From assembly GCA_021373185.1 (NCBI GenBank), contig JAJFTF010000016.1, positions 1-53,008 on the forward strand: a stretch of DNA of 53,008 nt, read 5' to 3'. The DNA comes from Betaproteobacteria bacterium. GTDB lineage: Bacteria; Pseudomonadota; Gammaproteobacteria; Burkholderiales; Sulfuricellaceae. Of this stretch, positions 7,419 through 18,342 are shown one piece after another; the stretch's first letter is position 1, and every line of letters starts with the position of its first letter. The position numbers and the translations under genes are program-made. The notes under the pieces are model-generated. The model saw nothing but the letters and a program-made list of their open reading frames with translations. It made no database searches and was not told the DNA's origin.

Positions 7419-10400
7419 GTACATTGCCCATCTCAGCCCGGCTGTTGTTGAGCTATTTGCTGGTGGCCGTGCTGCCTCTGGCTGGGCTGTCCGCTTTTTA
7501 TCTGACGTCCTTCGAAGCCTCATTGCGAGCAACCTTGCTGGCAAACGTGTCGACCATCGCCGACAAGAAAGTCGAGCAAATCGGCACTTTCGTCAGCGAG
7601 CGATTAACTGACGCCCAACAACTCAGCCAGAGAGGTCTCGTTCATGAAGCGGTTGCCGCCTTCGGCAAAGCCTTTCGCGAAGACGGGCTGAATTCGCCGG
7701 CTTACCGGGCTGTCGAACTGCGGCTACGCCAGGAACTAAAAAATCATACCGATAATGCCGGCTATTACGACCTGCTCTTGATGGACACCGCCGGCAACGT
7801 GGTGTTCTCAATAGCGCGCGAAACAGACTTGGGCACCAACCTGCACACCGGCCCCTACCGCACGACGCAGTTGGCGCAGGGTTTCGACCTGACTGTGCGA
7901 ACCCTGCAAACCCGTTTGACCCGCTTTGCCCCCTATGCACCTTCCGGGAACCAGCCAGCCGCCTTTCTGATGGCGCCAATACTGGGAAAGGGCGTCCCGG
8001 TCGGCGTGCTGGCCTTGCAAGTGAATCTGAGCCGCCTCGAATCGGTCACTGCCGACCGCACCGGCTTGGGCCGCACCGGAGAAACGGTGCTTGCCCAACG
8101 GGAAGGCGGCGATGCCTATTACACCGTCCCGCTCAGACACAAACCCGATGCCGCCTATCGTTACCGGGTGCCGCTCCAGCAGGCGGCATTGCCGATGCAG
8201 CAAGCGCTGGCGGGCGGTCACGAACGCGGCATGATCCGCGACTATGCCGGGATTGAATGCGTGGCGGCCTGGCGCTACCTCCCCGCGCTACGCTGGGGCA
8301 TGGTGGTCAAGATCGACGCCGAGGAGGCGCTGGCGCCCGCCACGCGGCTGCGCCGCCTCACTTACCTTGCGCTGGCGCTATTCCTGCTGCTTTCCGGTGC
8401 TGCGGCCTATTTCCTCGGACGCGCCCTGTCGCGCCCCATCCGCGATCTCACCCGCGTGGCCGATCGCATTGCCGGAGGCGACCTTTCGCAGCGCGCGCCA
8501 CAAACAGCGCAAATGGGCAGTGACGAACTGGGCCGGCTGGCCAGTGCCTTTAACCACATGACCGATGCGCTGGCGGATGCCCGCTCCAACCTGGAAGCTC
8601 GAGTGGAAACTCGCACGCAAGAGCTGAAGGCTGCCGAAGAGTTTGTAAAGGACAGCGCGGCACGCCTCAACGAAGCTCAGCACACCGCCCAGGTCGGTAG
8701 CTGGGAACTCGATCTGGCCAGCGGCAAACTGCATTGGTCGGACGAAATCTTCAATCTGTTCGAAATTGACCAGAACTTGTTCGGCGCTTCCTATGAAGCT
8801 TTTCTGAATGCCATCCACCCGGAAGACCGCGACCAGGTCAACCAGACCTACGCCAGCTCGCTCGCAACCCGTGAACCCTATGAAATCGCTCACCGGTTGC
8901 TGATGCCGGACGGTCGCATCAAATGGGTGAATGAGCGTTGCCGAACGTTCTACGACGATCAGGGCAAACCACTCCGTTCCACCGGCACGGTGCAAGACAT
9001 CACGGCACGCAAACAGGCCGAAACCGCACTGCAACTCTACGCCACGGCTTTCGAGCGCAGTGGCGAGGCCATCATCATCACCGATGCCGAGAATAAAATT
9101 CTCGCCACCAATGAAGCATTTTATACGCTGACAGGCTATACCCAGGAAGAAGTGCTAGGCAAAAATCCCAGAATCCTGGCATCGCAGGAAACCCGAAAAG
9201 AAGTCTATCAGCAGATGTGGCAGGATCTGAATGCAGGAGATTTCTGGACGGGCGAACTTTGGGATCGTCGCAAGGATGGGCACGTCTATCCCAAGTGGAC
9301 ATCCATCACGGCAGTTCGCAATGAACAAAACCAGGTTGTCAATTATATCGCCCACTTTACCGACATCACCGAACACAAGGCGGCAGCCGACAAGATCAGC
9401 TATCTGGCCCATCACGACACATTGACCGGCCTGCCCAACCGCTTCACGCTGGTTGAACGCCTCAAGCAGGCGATCAATTCATCCCGGCGCAACAAGGAAA
9501 AAGTCGCCGTGATGTTTATCGACCTCGACCGCTTCAAGATCATCAACGACACGCTGGGCCATCATGTCGGAGATCAGTTGCTGGTGGAAGTGGCGCAACG
9601 CCTGCAATCCTGCGTGCGCAACAGCGACATCGTCGCCCGCCTGGGCGGGGATGAATTCGTGGTAGCGCTGCCGGAACTGGAAGAAGTCGACATGGCCTTC
9701 CATGTCGCAGACAAAATATTAAAAAACCTGGGACTGACCTATTCCCTCGACGGACACAACGTTCATTCCAGCCCCAGCATCGGCATTGCCTTCTTCCCGG
9801 AAGATGGCAATACGATTGAAGAAGTCATGAAAAACGCGGATGTCGCGATGTATCACGCAAAAACCAAAGGGCGGAATAACTACCAGTTTTTTGAGCCATC
9901 GATGAACCAATCCACTCTGGAACGACTGGAATTGGAACACGACATGCGCACAGCCTTGGCGCGTGGAGAGTTTGTGCTGCACTACCAGCCCAAAATCAAT
10001 ACCGCAACAGGACGGGTCAGCGGAGTGGAAGCCCTGGTGCGTTGGCAACACCCGGAAAAAGGCCTGATCCCGCCGGCCACATTCATTCCCCTGGCGGAAG
10101 AATCGGGATTGATCCTTCCTCTGGGCGAGTGGGTGTTGCACACGGCATGCCATCAGCTCGGACAATGGCTCAAGCAAGGCATGACGGACATCCAGGTATC
10201 CGTCAACCTGTCCGCACGCCAATTCCGCCAAAATGATCTGGCGAAAATGATCGATTCAGTCATATCCAGAGAAAACATTACCCCCGATTTACTGGAACTG
10301 GAAATTACCGAAAGCGTCGCCATGGATAACCCGCGCGGGACCGTTGAGACCATGCGGATATTTCGCAGTATCGGGGTGAAACTGGCCATCGACGATTTCG

Positions 10401-11110
10401 GCACGGGTTATTCCTCGCTCAGTTATCTCAAACAATTCCCGATGAACTGCTTGAAACTGGATCGTTCGTTCGTCAAGGACATCGAAACCGATCCGAGCGA
10501 TGCGGCCATCTGTGCGGCCACCATCTCCCTTGCGCACAATCTGGGCCTGGAAGTGGTGGCAGAAGGCGTGGAAACGAAAAAACAGTATGAATATCTCAAG
10601 CTGCTCGGCTGTGACATGATTCAGGGCTATTACTTCTGCAAACCATTGCCGGTGGCTGAAGTGGAAGCCTATATCCTGTCGCGAAATGCGGGCGCGATTC
10701 CCGACGATGCGCCCGTGCTTCCGGCCAATATTCTGGTCATCGATGACGATGAAGGCGCTCGCGAGCTTATCAAGAACACCCTGGAATACCTTGGCCATAA
10801 GCCGGCAACTGTGCCAAATACGGTTGAAGGATTGGAAATGGTGCGCAAGAATCCCGGTTTATTCGGACTGGTCATGGTGAACATGATGATGCCAGACCTA
10901 TCCGGCGTGGATCTGGTCAAGGCGCTCTGTGAAGCCAACCGCGATGTACCGATTGTGGTCATGACATCGAACAAACCGGATGCCGTGCGCAAGACATTGC
11001 GGCCACTGGAAAGAGATCACCGGCTCCTTTATGGCATCAATTATTTCATTCTCGAAAAGCCGCTGACCATCGAAGGCATCAGAGAGCTTACCCACAAAAT
11101 TCTTGTATAG
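7415..11110 (+). CDS. Membrane sensor with HAMP, two PAS, GGDEF, EAL and a C-terminal pseudo-receiver
   Basis: This is a 1,231-residue c-di-GMP signalling protein. In order: membrane helix (~10-32), periplasmic sensing region (~33-314, Cache-like), second helix (~315-337), HAMP (~338-390), two PAS domains (~425-530 and ~540-650), GGDEF, EAL and a receiver-like domain (~1106-1231). GGDEF is intact at 744-748 with an inhibitory RxxD site (RNSD, 735-738). EAL is at 872-874, and [10 protein letters not shown] and EGVET are present, so both synthesis and breakdown look possible. The receiver keeps the DDD acid pocket, MTS and EKP, but the phospho-acceptor Asp is Asn (N1156, in MVNMMMPD). I chose the GTG at 7415, which overlaps the upstream stop (GTGA); an ATG at 7379 is also possible. 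Confidence 0.93.
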   Translation: MSTLPISARLLLSYLLVAVLPLAGLSAFYLTSFEASLRATLLANVSTIADKKVEQIGTFVSERLTDAQQLSQRGLVHEAVAAFGKAFREDGLNSPAYRAVELRLRQELKNHTDNAGYYDLLLMDTAGNVVFSIARETDLGTNLHTGPYRTTQLAQGFDLTVRTLQTRLTRFAPYAPSGNQPAAFLMAPILGKGVPVGVLALQVNLSRLESVTADRTGLGRTGETVLAQREGGDAYYTVPLRHKPDAAYRYRVPLQQAALPMQQALAGGHERGMIRDYAGIECVAAWRYLPALRWGMVVKIDAEEALAPATRLRRLTYLALALFLLLSGAAAYFLGRALSRPIRDLTRVADRIAGGDLSQRAPQTAQMGSDELGRLASAFNHMTDALADARSNLEARVETRTQELKAAEEFVKDSAARLNEAQHTAQVGSWELDLASGKLHWSDEIFNLFEIDQNLFGASYEAFLNAIHPEDRDQVNQTYASSLATREPYEIAHRLLMPDGRIKWVNERCRTFYDDQGKPLRSTGTVQDITARKQAETALQLYATAFERSGEAIIITDAENKILATNEAFYTLTGYTQEEVLGKNPRILASQETRKEVYQQMWQDLNAGDFWTGELWDRRKDGHVYPKWTSITAVRNEQNQVVNYIAHFTDITEHKAAADKISYLAHHDTLTGLPNRFTLVERLKQAINSSRRNKEKVAVMFIDLDRFKIINDTLGHHVGDQLLVEVAQRLQSCVRNSDIVARLGGDEFVVALPELEEVDMAFHVADKILKNLGLTYSLDGHNVHSSPSIGIAFFPEDGNTIEEVMKNADVAMYHAKTKGRNNYQFFEPSMNQSTLERLELEHDMRTALARGEFVLHYQPKINTATGRVSGVEALVRWQHPEKGLIPPATFIPLAEESGLILPLGEWVLHTACHQLGQWLKQGMTDIQVSVNLSARQFRQNDLAKMIDSVISRENITPDLLELEITESVAMDNPRGTVETMRIFRSIGVKLAIDDFGTGYSSLSYLKQFPMNCLKLDRSFVKDIETDPSDAAICAATISLAHNLGLEVVAEGVETKKQYEYLKLLGCDMIQGYYFCKPLPVAEVEAYILSRNAGAIPDDAPVLPANILVIDDDEGARELIKNTLEYLGHKPATVPNTVEGLEMVRKNPGLFGLVMVNMMMPDLSGVDLVKALCEANRDVPIVVMTSNKPDAVRKTLRPLERDHRLLYGINYFILEKPLTIEGIRELTHKILV

Positions 11111-11138
11111 CAGCGATTCTTACCCCTCAGGACCAGCC

Positions 11139-12311
11139 ATGTACCAGCCCGAACCGCCATACCGCCACGGCACTGCCGCAAAAACCGGCATTCTCCTGAT
11201 CAACCTCGGTACGCCGGACGAACCCACCGCCGCCGCAGTCAAAACCTATCTCAGGGAATTCCTCAGCGACCCGCGTGTGGTGGAAATTCCACGCGCACTG
11301 TGGTGGCTGATCCTGAACGGCATTATTCTCAATACCCGGCCCAGGAAATCGGCGGAAAAATACGCCCTGATCTGGACGACGGAAGGTTCACCCCTGCTGG
11401 TTCACACCCAACGACAGGCCAAGCTGCTGCAAGGTTATCTCGGCGAATCGCTTAAATCATTGTCCGCACTGCCCCTCTCCCCAATCCTCTCCCATGAATG
11501 GGAGAGGGGGCAAACGGCTATCCCTCCAGATAGCGGAGGGAGAGGCTCTGTTTTGATCGAATTTGCCATGCGCTACGGCAATCCTTCGATCAAGGTCGGG
11601 CTGGAAAAACTCAGGCAACGAGGCTGCGATCGCATCCTGATCGTTCCGCTTTACCCGCAATATGCCGCCAGCACCACGGCATCGGCCATGGATGGCGTGT
11701 TCAAGGCGCTGGGGGAAATGCGCAACATGCCGGAAATCCGCACTGTCCGGCATTTCCACGATCACCCCGGCTACATTGCCGCGCTTGCCGCCAGCGTGCG
11801 CGAGAGCTGGCAAACCAATGGCCGCCCCGATGTGCTGGTGATGAGCTTCCACGGCCTGCCGCGCTACACGCTGGAGAAAGGCGACCCCTACCACTGCGAA
11901 TGCCAGAAAACCGGGCGTCTGCTGGCCGAGGCGCTGGAACTCGAACCGCAGCAATACCGCATCTGCTTTCAGTCGCGTTTCGGTCGCGCCGAATGGATCA
12001 AGCCTTATACTGCCTCCACTCTGGAGGAACTCGGCAAACAGGGGATCAAGCGGGTGGATGCAATTTGCCCCGGCTTCGTCGGCGACTGCCTGGAAACCCT
12101 GGAGGAGATTGCCATGGAAGGCAAGTCGACTTTCCTCGGCGCGGGCGGCAAGGAATACCGTTACATTCCCTGTCTCAACGAACGACAGGATTGGATAGAG
12201 GCATTGCGCGCCATCGTTAGCGAGCATCTACAAGGCTGGACATGTAACGAACCGGGCGATACCGGTGCCGCTCAACGCTCCAGAGCCTTGGCGATGGGCG
12301 CAAAAGACTAA
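11139..12311 (+). CDS. hemH: Ferrochelatase with an in-frame palindromic insertion
   Basis: Ferrochelatase inserts iron into protoporphyrin IX in the last step of heme synthesis. The 390-residue protein begins [11 protein letters not shown] after a short leader and contains the catalytic-site segments [28 protein letters not shown] and [14 protein letters not shown]. It is longer than relatives because roughly residues 104-138 are encoded by a G- and C-rich palindromic element (11472-11545) inserted in frame between GYLGE and EFAMRYG. I chose the ATG at 11139 because AGGA lies upstream; the longer frame from 11103 starts at a TTG overlapping the previous gene. Function is probably kept, since the insert falls between conserved blocks. 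Confidence 0.95.
   Translation: MYQPEPPYRHGTAAKTGILLINLGTPDEPTAAAVKTYLREFLSDPRVVEIPRALWWLILNGIILNTRPRKSAEKYALIWTTEGSPLLVHTQRQAKLLQGYLGESLKSLSALPLSPILSHEWERGQTAIPPDSGGRGSVLIEFAMRYGNPSIKVGLEKLRQRGCDRILIVPLYPQYAASTTASAMDGVFKALGEMRNMPEIRTVRHFHDHPGYIAALAASVRESWQTNGRPDVLVMSFHGLPRYTLEKGDPYHCECQKTGRLLAEALELEPQQYRICFQSRFGRAEWIKPYTASTLEELGKQGIKRVDAICPGFVGDCLETLEEIAMEGKSTFLGAGGKEYRYIPCLNERQDWIEALRAIVSEHLQGWTCNEPGDTGAAQRSRALAMGAKD
11472..11545. repeat. Palindromic element inserted inside hemH
   Basis: A perfect hairpin CCTCTCCCAT-GA-ATGGGAGAGG lies at 11486-11507. A second hairpin, CCCTCC...GGAGGG, lies at 11522-11540. The outer arms CCTCTCCC (11474-11481) and GGGAGAGG (11538-11545) can also pair, giving a branched fold. 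The element length keeps the hemH frame open. Confidence 0.8.
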
Positions 12312-12385
12312 AATCCCTACGTTTTCAACATCAAGCAGCGCCCTCTTAAAGTCTTTGTACGAATTTCCGGTGCATCTTCATAACA

Positions 12386-12422
12386 CCATGAATATTTTGC
12401 ATAAAATGCAAAATATTCATGG
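12386..12422. repeat. Perfect 17-bp inverted repeat with 3-nt loop
   Basis: The left arm is CCATGAATATTTTGCAT, the loop is AAA, and the right arm is its exact reverse complement. It lies between hemH and the EF-hand protein gene. It is AT-rich and not followed by a T tract, so it is not a standard terminator. It could be an operator for a dimeric regulator or an RNA hairpin in the leader of the next gene. Confidence 0.8.
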
Positions 12423-12496
12423 TCGTTGTCATAAAGTTCCGACCCGAACAACCGATAAGCCTGATGTGAAACTTATCTGCCGGGACGGAACACACC

Positions 12497-13567
12497 ATGA
12501 AAATAGCAAGCTCGAATATCCTGCTGACTAGCCAGCATGCCGCAATTGAACAACGCTCGGTGCGCGAATCGCTCAAGATGTGGATCGACGACAAGCGCCC
12601 GGATTTCGAGGGACGCGACAACAGACAGAATGCCACCCATGCTGCTGACGGAATCAACCTGTCGACAGCGGGCCAGGCAGCGGCACAAGCCGACTCAGCC
12701 AATAGAACCACGAAAACCGATGCGCAAAAAGAATTGGAAAACGACCCGCGCTTCCTGTTGATCAAACTGATGATGGAGGCACTCACCGGCCAGAAGATCA
12801 ACCTGACCACACTGCAGGATGTCCAGCCCGCGCTGCCGACCCAGGACATTCCCGCCACGGGCGAGGCGGCGCCAGCGCCGGAACAGCCCAAGCCGGCGGG
12901 TTTCGGCGTCGAATACGGCCGCCACGAAATCCATTATGAAGCGGAACAGACCCGCTTCTCCGCACAAGGCGTGGTCAGGACTGCCGATGGCCGGGAAATA
13001 AAATTCAATCTCGATCTCGCCATGAGCCGTGAACATTACGAGGAAAGCGATACCAGCCTGCGCCTGGGCGACGCGAAGAAAAAAGATCCGCTGGTAATCA
13101 ATTTCAGTGGCACCGCCGCACAGCTCACCAGCACCAAATTCAGTTTCGACCTGAATGCCGACGGTTCGACAGAACAGATATCTTTTGTCGCGCCGGGCAG
13201 CGGCTTTCTCGCGCTGGACAAGAATGGCGACGGCAAAATCAACAACGGCAGCGAATTATTCGGCCCCGCCAGCGGCAACGGTTTTCAGGAACTGTCGGCT
13301 TACGACCAGGATAAAAATGGCTGGATCGACGAGAACGATGCGGTCTACTCCCGGCTCCAGGTCTGGAGCAAGGATGCGAGCGGCAATGACACCTTGGGTT
13401 CCTTGGCGCAAAACAAAGTCGGCGCAATTTATCTCGGCAACATCGGCACACCCTTCGATCTCAAGAACAGCCAGAACCAACTGGATGGACAGATCAGATC
13501 CAGCGGCATTTACCTCAATGAAAACGGCAGCGCCGGCACGGTACAGCAGGTCGACCTGACAGTTTGA
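12497..13567 (+). CDS. Conserved hypothetical protein with EF-hand-like calcium loops
   Basis: This 356-residue protein has no signal peptide and no membrane segment. The N-terminal third is polar and rich in Ala, Gln and Asp and includes a WIDDKRPDFEGRD segment. The C-terminal half has two calcium-loop candidates: DKNGDGKINNGSE (fits D-x-N-x-D-G-x-I with a terminal acid) and DQDKNGWIDENDA. A DLNADGS stretch precedes them. Such paired loops followed by a small beta-rich end occur in VCBS/RTX-like secreted or surface proteins, but no RTX nonapeptide array or secretion genes are present. The function is unknown. It lies between hemH and the grpE promoter, with a perfect palindrome ~75 bases upstream. 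Confidence 0.8.
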   Translation: MKIASSNILLTSQHAAIEQRSVRESLKMWIDDKRPDFEGRDNRQNATHAADGINLSTAGQAAAQADSANRTTKTDAQKELENDPRFLLIKLMMEALTGQKINLTTLQDVQPALPTQDIPATGEAAPAPEQPKPAGFGVEYGRHEIHYEAEQTRFSAQGVVRTADGREIKFNLDLAMSREHYEESDTSLRLGDAKKKDPLVINFSGTAAQLTSTKFSFDLNADGSTEQISFVAPGSGFLALDKNGDGKINNGSELFGPASGNGFQELSAYDQDKNGWIDENDAVYSRLQVWSKDASGNDTLGSLAQNKVGAIYLGNIGTPFDLKNSQNQLDGQIRSSGIYLNENGSAGTVQQVDLTV

Positions 13568-13654
13568 TCCATCAAAACAGACCCAGGCCGAGACAGAATT
13601 TGTCACGGCCTGACAAGAACATTCGCACCTCCCAAAAAATATCCCCTCTTCCCT

Positions 13655-13682
13655 CTTGAAATAAGCAGACCGCACTCCATAT
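13655..13682 (+). promoter_or_regulatory. Heat-shock (sigma-32 type) promoter of grpE-dnaK-dnaJ
   Basis: CTTGAA is followed after 14 bases by CTCCATAT. The known sigma-32 consensus is CTTGAA with 11-16 bases before CCCCATNT, so this is a near-perfect match. It is 28 bases upstream of the grpE start. No CIRCE operator is present nearby. Confidence 0.85.
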
Positions 13683-13710
13683 ACGGTTGCATTGTCATCA
13701 GGAGGACACC

Positions 13711-14280
13711 ATGCAACCCGAAGATCAAAAGAACAAAATCGACCAGGAAGAGTTTCTCGAGCAGTTGGGTGAGGGTTCATCCGCAAGCCAAAGCCGGCCA
13801 TCTGATACCGAAACCATGCCCAGCATGGAGGAAATGCTCAAGCAGGCCGAACTGACAGCCCAGGAGCACCACGACGCATGGCTGCGCGCCAAGGCCGATG
13901 CGGAAAATATTCGCAAGCGCGCCGAATCCGAAGTGACCAATGCGCGCAAATTCGCGGTCGAAGCTTTCTCGTCCGAGCTACTGGCCGTGATGGACAGCCT
14001 GGAAGCCGCCATCAAGGTAGAAACTGCCGATATCGCCAGCATGAAAAGCGGCATCGAACTGACGCTCAAGCAACTGGTGTCGGTATTCGAAAAATTCAAC
14101 CTCAGTGAAATCCACCCCGTGGGCGAGAAATTCGACCCGCACAAGCATCAGGCGATGAGCATGATCGAAGCCGATGCTGCGCCCAACACCGTCGTCCATG
14201 TCTTGCAGAAAGGCTATTTGCTGCATGACCGGGTATTGCGCCCGGCACTGGTAATGGTGGCCAAGTCGAAAGAGTCTTGA
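13711..14280 (+). CDS. grpE: Nucleotide exchange factor GrpE
   Basis: GrpE speeds ADP release from DnaK. The 189-residue protein has the usual acidic, disordered N-terminus, a long helix ([18 protein letters not shown]) and the C-terminal beta domain with [16 protein letters not shown] and [16 protein letters not shown], all family hallmarks. I chose the ATG at 13711, preceded by AGGAGGA; a longer ATG frame at 13687 lies too close to the promoter. It is first in the heat-shock operon with dnaK and dnaJ. Confidence 0.97.
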   Translation: MQPEDQKNKIDQEEFLEQLGEGSSASQSRPSDTETMPSMEEMLKQAELTAQEHHDAWLRAKADAENIRKRAESEVTNARKFAVEAFSSELLAVMDSLEAAIKVETADIASMKSGIELTLKQLVSVFEKFNLSEIHPVGEKFDPHKHQAMSMIEADAAPNTVVHVLQKGYLLHDRVLRPALVMVAKSKES

Positions 14281-14354
14281 AAAAACACAGCCCATCCCCA
14301 TCTGGGAGTCAGGGTTAATCTTTACTACTAAATTTCGTTAATAAAGGAAGTCTC

Positions 14355-16271
<1,917 letters not shown>

Positions 16272-16282
16272 TTTTGTAACAA

Positions 16283-16359
16283 ACCGCAAAGGCGCCAAGG
16301 CGCAAAGAATTTCATAAAAATTTCTTTGTCTACCTTTAGCGCCTTTGCGTCTTTGCGGT
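16283..16359. repeat. Long palindromic repeat (GCAAAGGC-word family) before dnaJ
   Basis: The left arm begins ACCGCAAAGGCGCCAAGGCG and the right arm ends GCGTCTTTGCGGT. The arms pair over about 25 bases with few mismatches around an AT-rich loop. The right arm ends eight bases before the dnaJ ATG and contributes the purine stretch GGTGAG, the only ribosome-site-like sequence there. Confidence 0.85.
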
Positions 16360-16367
16360 GAGAACAA

Positions 16368-17498
16368 ATGTCAAAACGCGACTTTTATGAAGTGCTCGGC
16401 GTCAACAAGGACGCCAGCGACGACGAGATCAAGAAGGCCTACCGCAAGCTCGCCATGAAGTTTCATCCGGACCGCAATCCGGATAACCCCAAGGCAGAAG
16501 AGCATTTCAAGGAAGCCAAGGAAGCTTACGAAGCGCTGTCCGACCCGCAGAAGCGCTCCGCTTACGACCAGTATGGCCATGCCGGAGTCGATCCGCAGGC
16601 CGGTATGGGCGGCGGCGCAGGCATGGGCGGCTTCGCCGATGCCTTCGGCGACATCTTCGGCGATATCTTCGGCGGCGCCGGTGGGCGTGGTGGCGGTGGA
16701 CGTTCCAATGTCTATCGCGGCGCCGACCTGCGCTACAACCTGGAAATCTCGCTGGAGGAAGCCGCTCGTGGCACCGAAACCAAGATCCGCATCCCCACCA
16801 TGGCGGCATGCGACACTTGCCACGGTTCGGGCGCCAAGGCCGGCACCAAGCCGGAAACCTGTCCCACCTGCGCCGGCCATGGCCAGGTGCGAATGCAGCA
16901 GGGGTTTTTCTCGATCCAGCAAGCCTGCCCGAAGTGCCACGGCAGCGGCAAGGTGATTGCCAATCCCTGCCCGACCTGCCAAGGCAGCGGCCGCATCAAG
17001 CAGCACAAGACCCTGGCGGTAAAAATCCCCTCCGGTGTCGACGAGGGCGACCGCATCAGGCTATCTGGCGAGGGCGAATCCGGTGTCAACGGCGGGCCAC
17101 CTGGCGACCTCTATGTGGTGATCCAGATCCGGCCCCACTCGGTATTCCAGCGCGACCACAACGACCTGCATTGCGAAATGCCGATCAGCTTCACCACTGC
17201 CGCGCTGGGCGGCGAAATCGAGATTCCGACGCTGGACGGCCATGCCAAGATCAAGATTCCATCGGAAACCCAGTCCGGCAAGGTGTTCCGTCTGCGCGGC
17301 AAGGGCATCAAGGGCGTGCGCAGCAGCGTCTACGGTGATCTGCAGTGTCATGTCGTGGTGGAGACGCCGGTCAACCTGACCGAGCGCCAGAAGGAACTGC
17401 TCAAGGAACTCGAGGCATTGAGCTGGGGCCACGAGGCAACCCACAACCCGCGCTCGAAATCGTGGATGGACAAGGTCAAGGCGTTCTTCGGCGAATAA
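16368..17498 (+). CDS. dnaJ: Co-chaperone DnaJ (Hsp40)
   Basis: DnaJ delivers clients to DnaK and stimulates its ATPase. The 376-residue type I protein has a J domain (residues 1-70) with the HPD motif in KFHPDRNPD, a Gly/Phe-rich linker (~75-115), four zinc-binding CxxCxGxG repeats ([32 protein letters not shown]) and the two C-terminal substrate domains. It follows dnaK, but a palindromic repeat fills the 96-bp gap and overlaps its likely ribosome site. A strong terminator follows the stop. Confidence 0.99.
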   Translation: MSKRDFYEVLGVNKDASDDEIKKAYRKLAMKFHPDRNPDNPKAEEHFKEAKEAYEALSDPQKRSAYDQYGHAGVDPQAGMGGGAGMGGFADAFGDIFGDIFGGAGGRGGGGRSNVYRGADLRYNLEISLEEAARGTETKIRIPTMAACDTCHGSGAKAGTKPETCPTCAGHGQVRMQQGFFSIQQACPKCHGSGKVIANPCPTCQGSGRIKQHKTLAVKIPSGVDEGDRIRLSGEGESGVNGGPPGDLYVVIQIRPHSVFQRDHNDLHCEMPISFTTAALGGEIEIPTLDGHAKIKIPSETQSGKVFRLRGKGIKGVRSSVYGDLQCHVVVETPVNLTERQKELLKELEALSWGHEATHNPRSKSWMDKVKAFFGE

Positions 17499-17514
17499 GT
17501 CCTGAAGCTGTTTC

Positions 17515-17549
17515 AATAAAAAAGGGAGGCGATGCCTCCCTTTTTTATT
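17515..17549. terminator. Bidirectional rho-independent terminator after dnaJ
   Basis: This is a perfect 16-bp stem (AATAAAAAAGGGAGGC with its complement) and a GAT loop. GC pairs form the top of the stem and an A tract/T tract its base, so it can stop transcription in both directions. It would suit a convergent dnaJ-cysS arrangement before the insertion of the segment at 17582-18311. Confidence 0.92.
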
Positions 17550-17550
17550 C

Positions 17551-17581
17551 AGCTAGCTGCGCCGCCACACCGTACCCTGCG
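17551..17581. repeat. Direct repeat copy A: duplicate of the cysS 3' end
   Basis: These 31 bases match 18312-18342, the last codons of cysS, at 26 positions. Read on the minus strand they would encode QGTVWRRS and a TAG stop, against QGTEWRRG and TAG in cysS. Confidence 0.8.
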
Positions 17582-17657
17582 TTAAATTGATTTTTACGTG
17601 GGAGATATTAGGATATCTGTGCCATTTGGTCTCTGTCGCACAATGGCTAGAGGGCGA

Positions 17658-18254
17658 TCACAACTTTCCGTTGTATTGAATCGGCGAGACGTCAATCCCA
17701 AGGTCCTTGCGGATTTCGTTGAGCAGCGCAATTGCCAACGATCTGACTATTGACCATTCATACTGGGCTTTTCCACCCCAAATAAGCATTAGATGGTCAA
17801 ATAAATTATTGTGGGCATCCATTACGGTTTGCGGCGCAAGCATTGCCATATATCCATAGGCCTTCAATCTCGAACGATTAAAAGCATCGAATTTTTCTGG
17901 TGCAATTTGCTGCTTGAAATGAAAGTGTTGATCAAAATCTGCGAGAAGTTCTGCAACGATATCGACGGCAAGACGATATGTGGCGATTCTGTCGTGAAAA
18001 CCCTTCATATGCTTTTGCTTGAGCAAATCAAGTTCTGTACGTAGACCCTCTAGAGATTGTTGGTTGTCACGATCTAACTTTGCTCGAAGTGCAGTTAGTG
18101 CTTGGTCATGCGCTATGCGTTCCTTCCCCATAAGCCGTTCCGCCCAAACCTTACCCAACCAACTAGACAAGCCAGCGACGATCGCCCCCCCGCCACCAAG
18201 AGCAACAAGGACTGCCCCCGAGAGTTCGGCTAGCTCCAATACAGTTACAGTCAT
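17658..18254 (-). CDS. Hypothetical membrane-anchored coiled-coil protein
   Basis: This 198-residue protein matches no family I recognise. A single N-terminal hydrophobic helix (residues ~8-32, rich in Gly and Ala) is followed by a charged coiled-coil stretch (~45-85, with LRAKLDRDNQQSLEGLRTEL) and a globular helical C-terminal part with several Trp, Tyr and His residues. The gene is more AT-rich than its surroundings. It is the only gene in a 761-bp segment bounded by imperfect copies of the cysS 3' end, which suggests insertion by recombination. The shape (one helix plus coiled coil) recalls small membrane sensors or anti-phage accessory proteins, but nothing here proves a role. Confidence 0.65.
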   Translation of the reverse strand: MTVTVLELAELSGAVLVALGGGGAIVAGLSSWLGKVWAERLMGKERIAHDQALTALRAKLDRDNQQSLEGLRTELDLLKQKHMKGFHDRIATYRLAVDIVAELLADFDQHFHFKQQIAPEKFDAFNRSRLKAYGYMAMLAPQTVMDAHNNLFDHLMLIWGGKAQYEWSIVRSLAIALLNEIRKDLGIDVSPIQYNGKL

Positions 18255-18311
18255 GGATAAGGCTCCTGAGTTATTATTCTGAAGCGTGTGTTAGATTTAT
18301 GAAGGCGATTC

Positions 18312-18342
18312 GGCTAGCCGCGCCGCCACTCCGTGCCTTGCG
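18312..18342. repeat. Direct repeat copy B: genuine cysS 3' end
   Basis: These are the last codons and TAG stop of the current cysS. It is a direct repeat of 17551-17581, with the two copies 761 bases apart. Confidence 0.8.

Noticed and set aside
11103..11138. A TTG-initiated 36-base extension of hemH
   Set aside because: It overlaps the previous gene, and the ATG at 11139 has a proper AGGA site.
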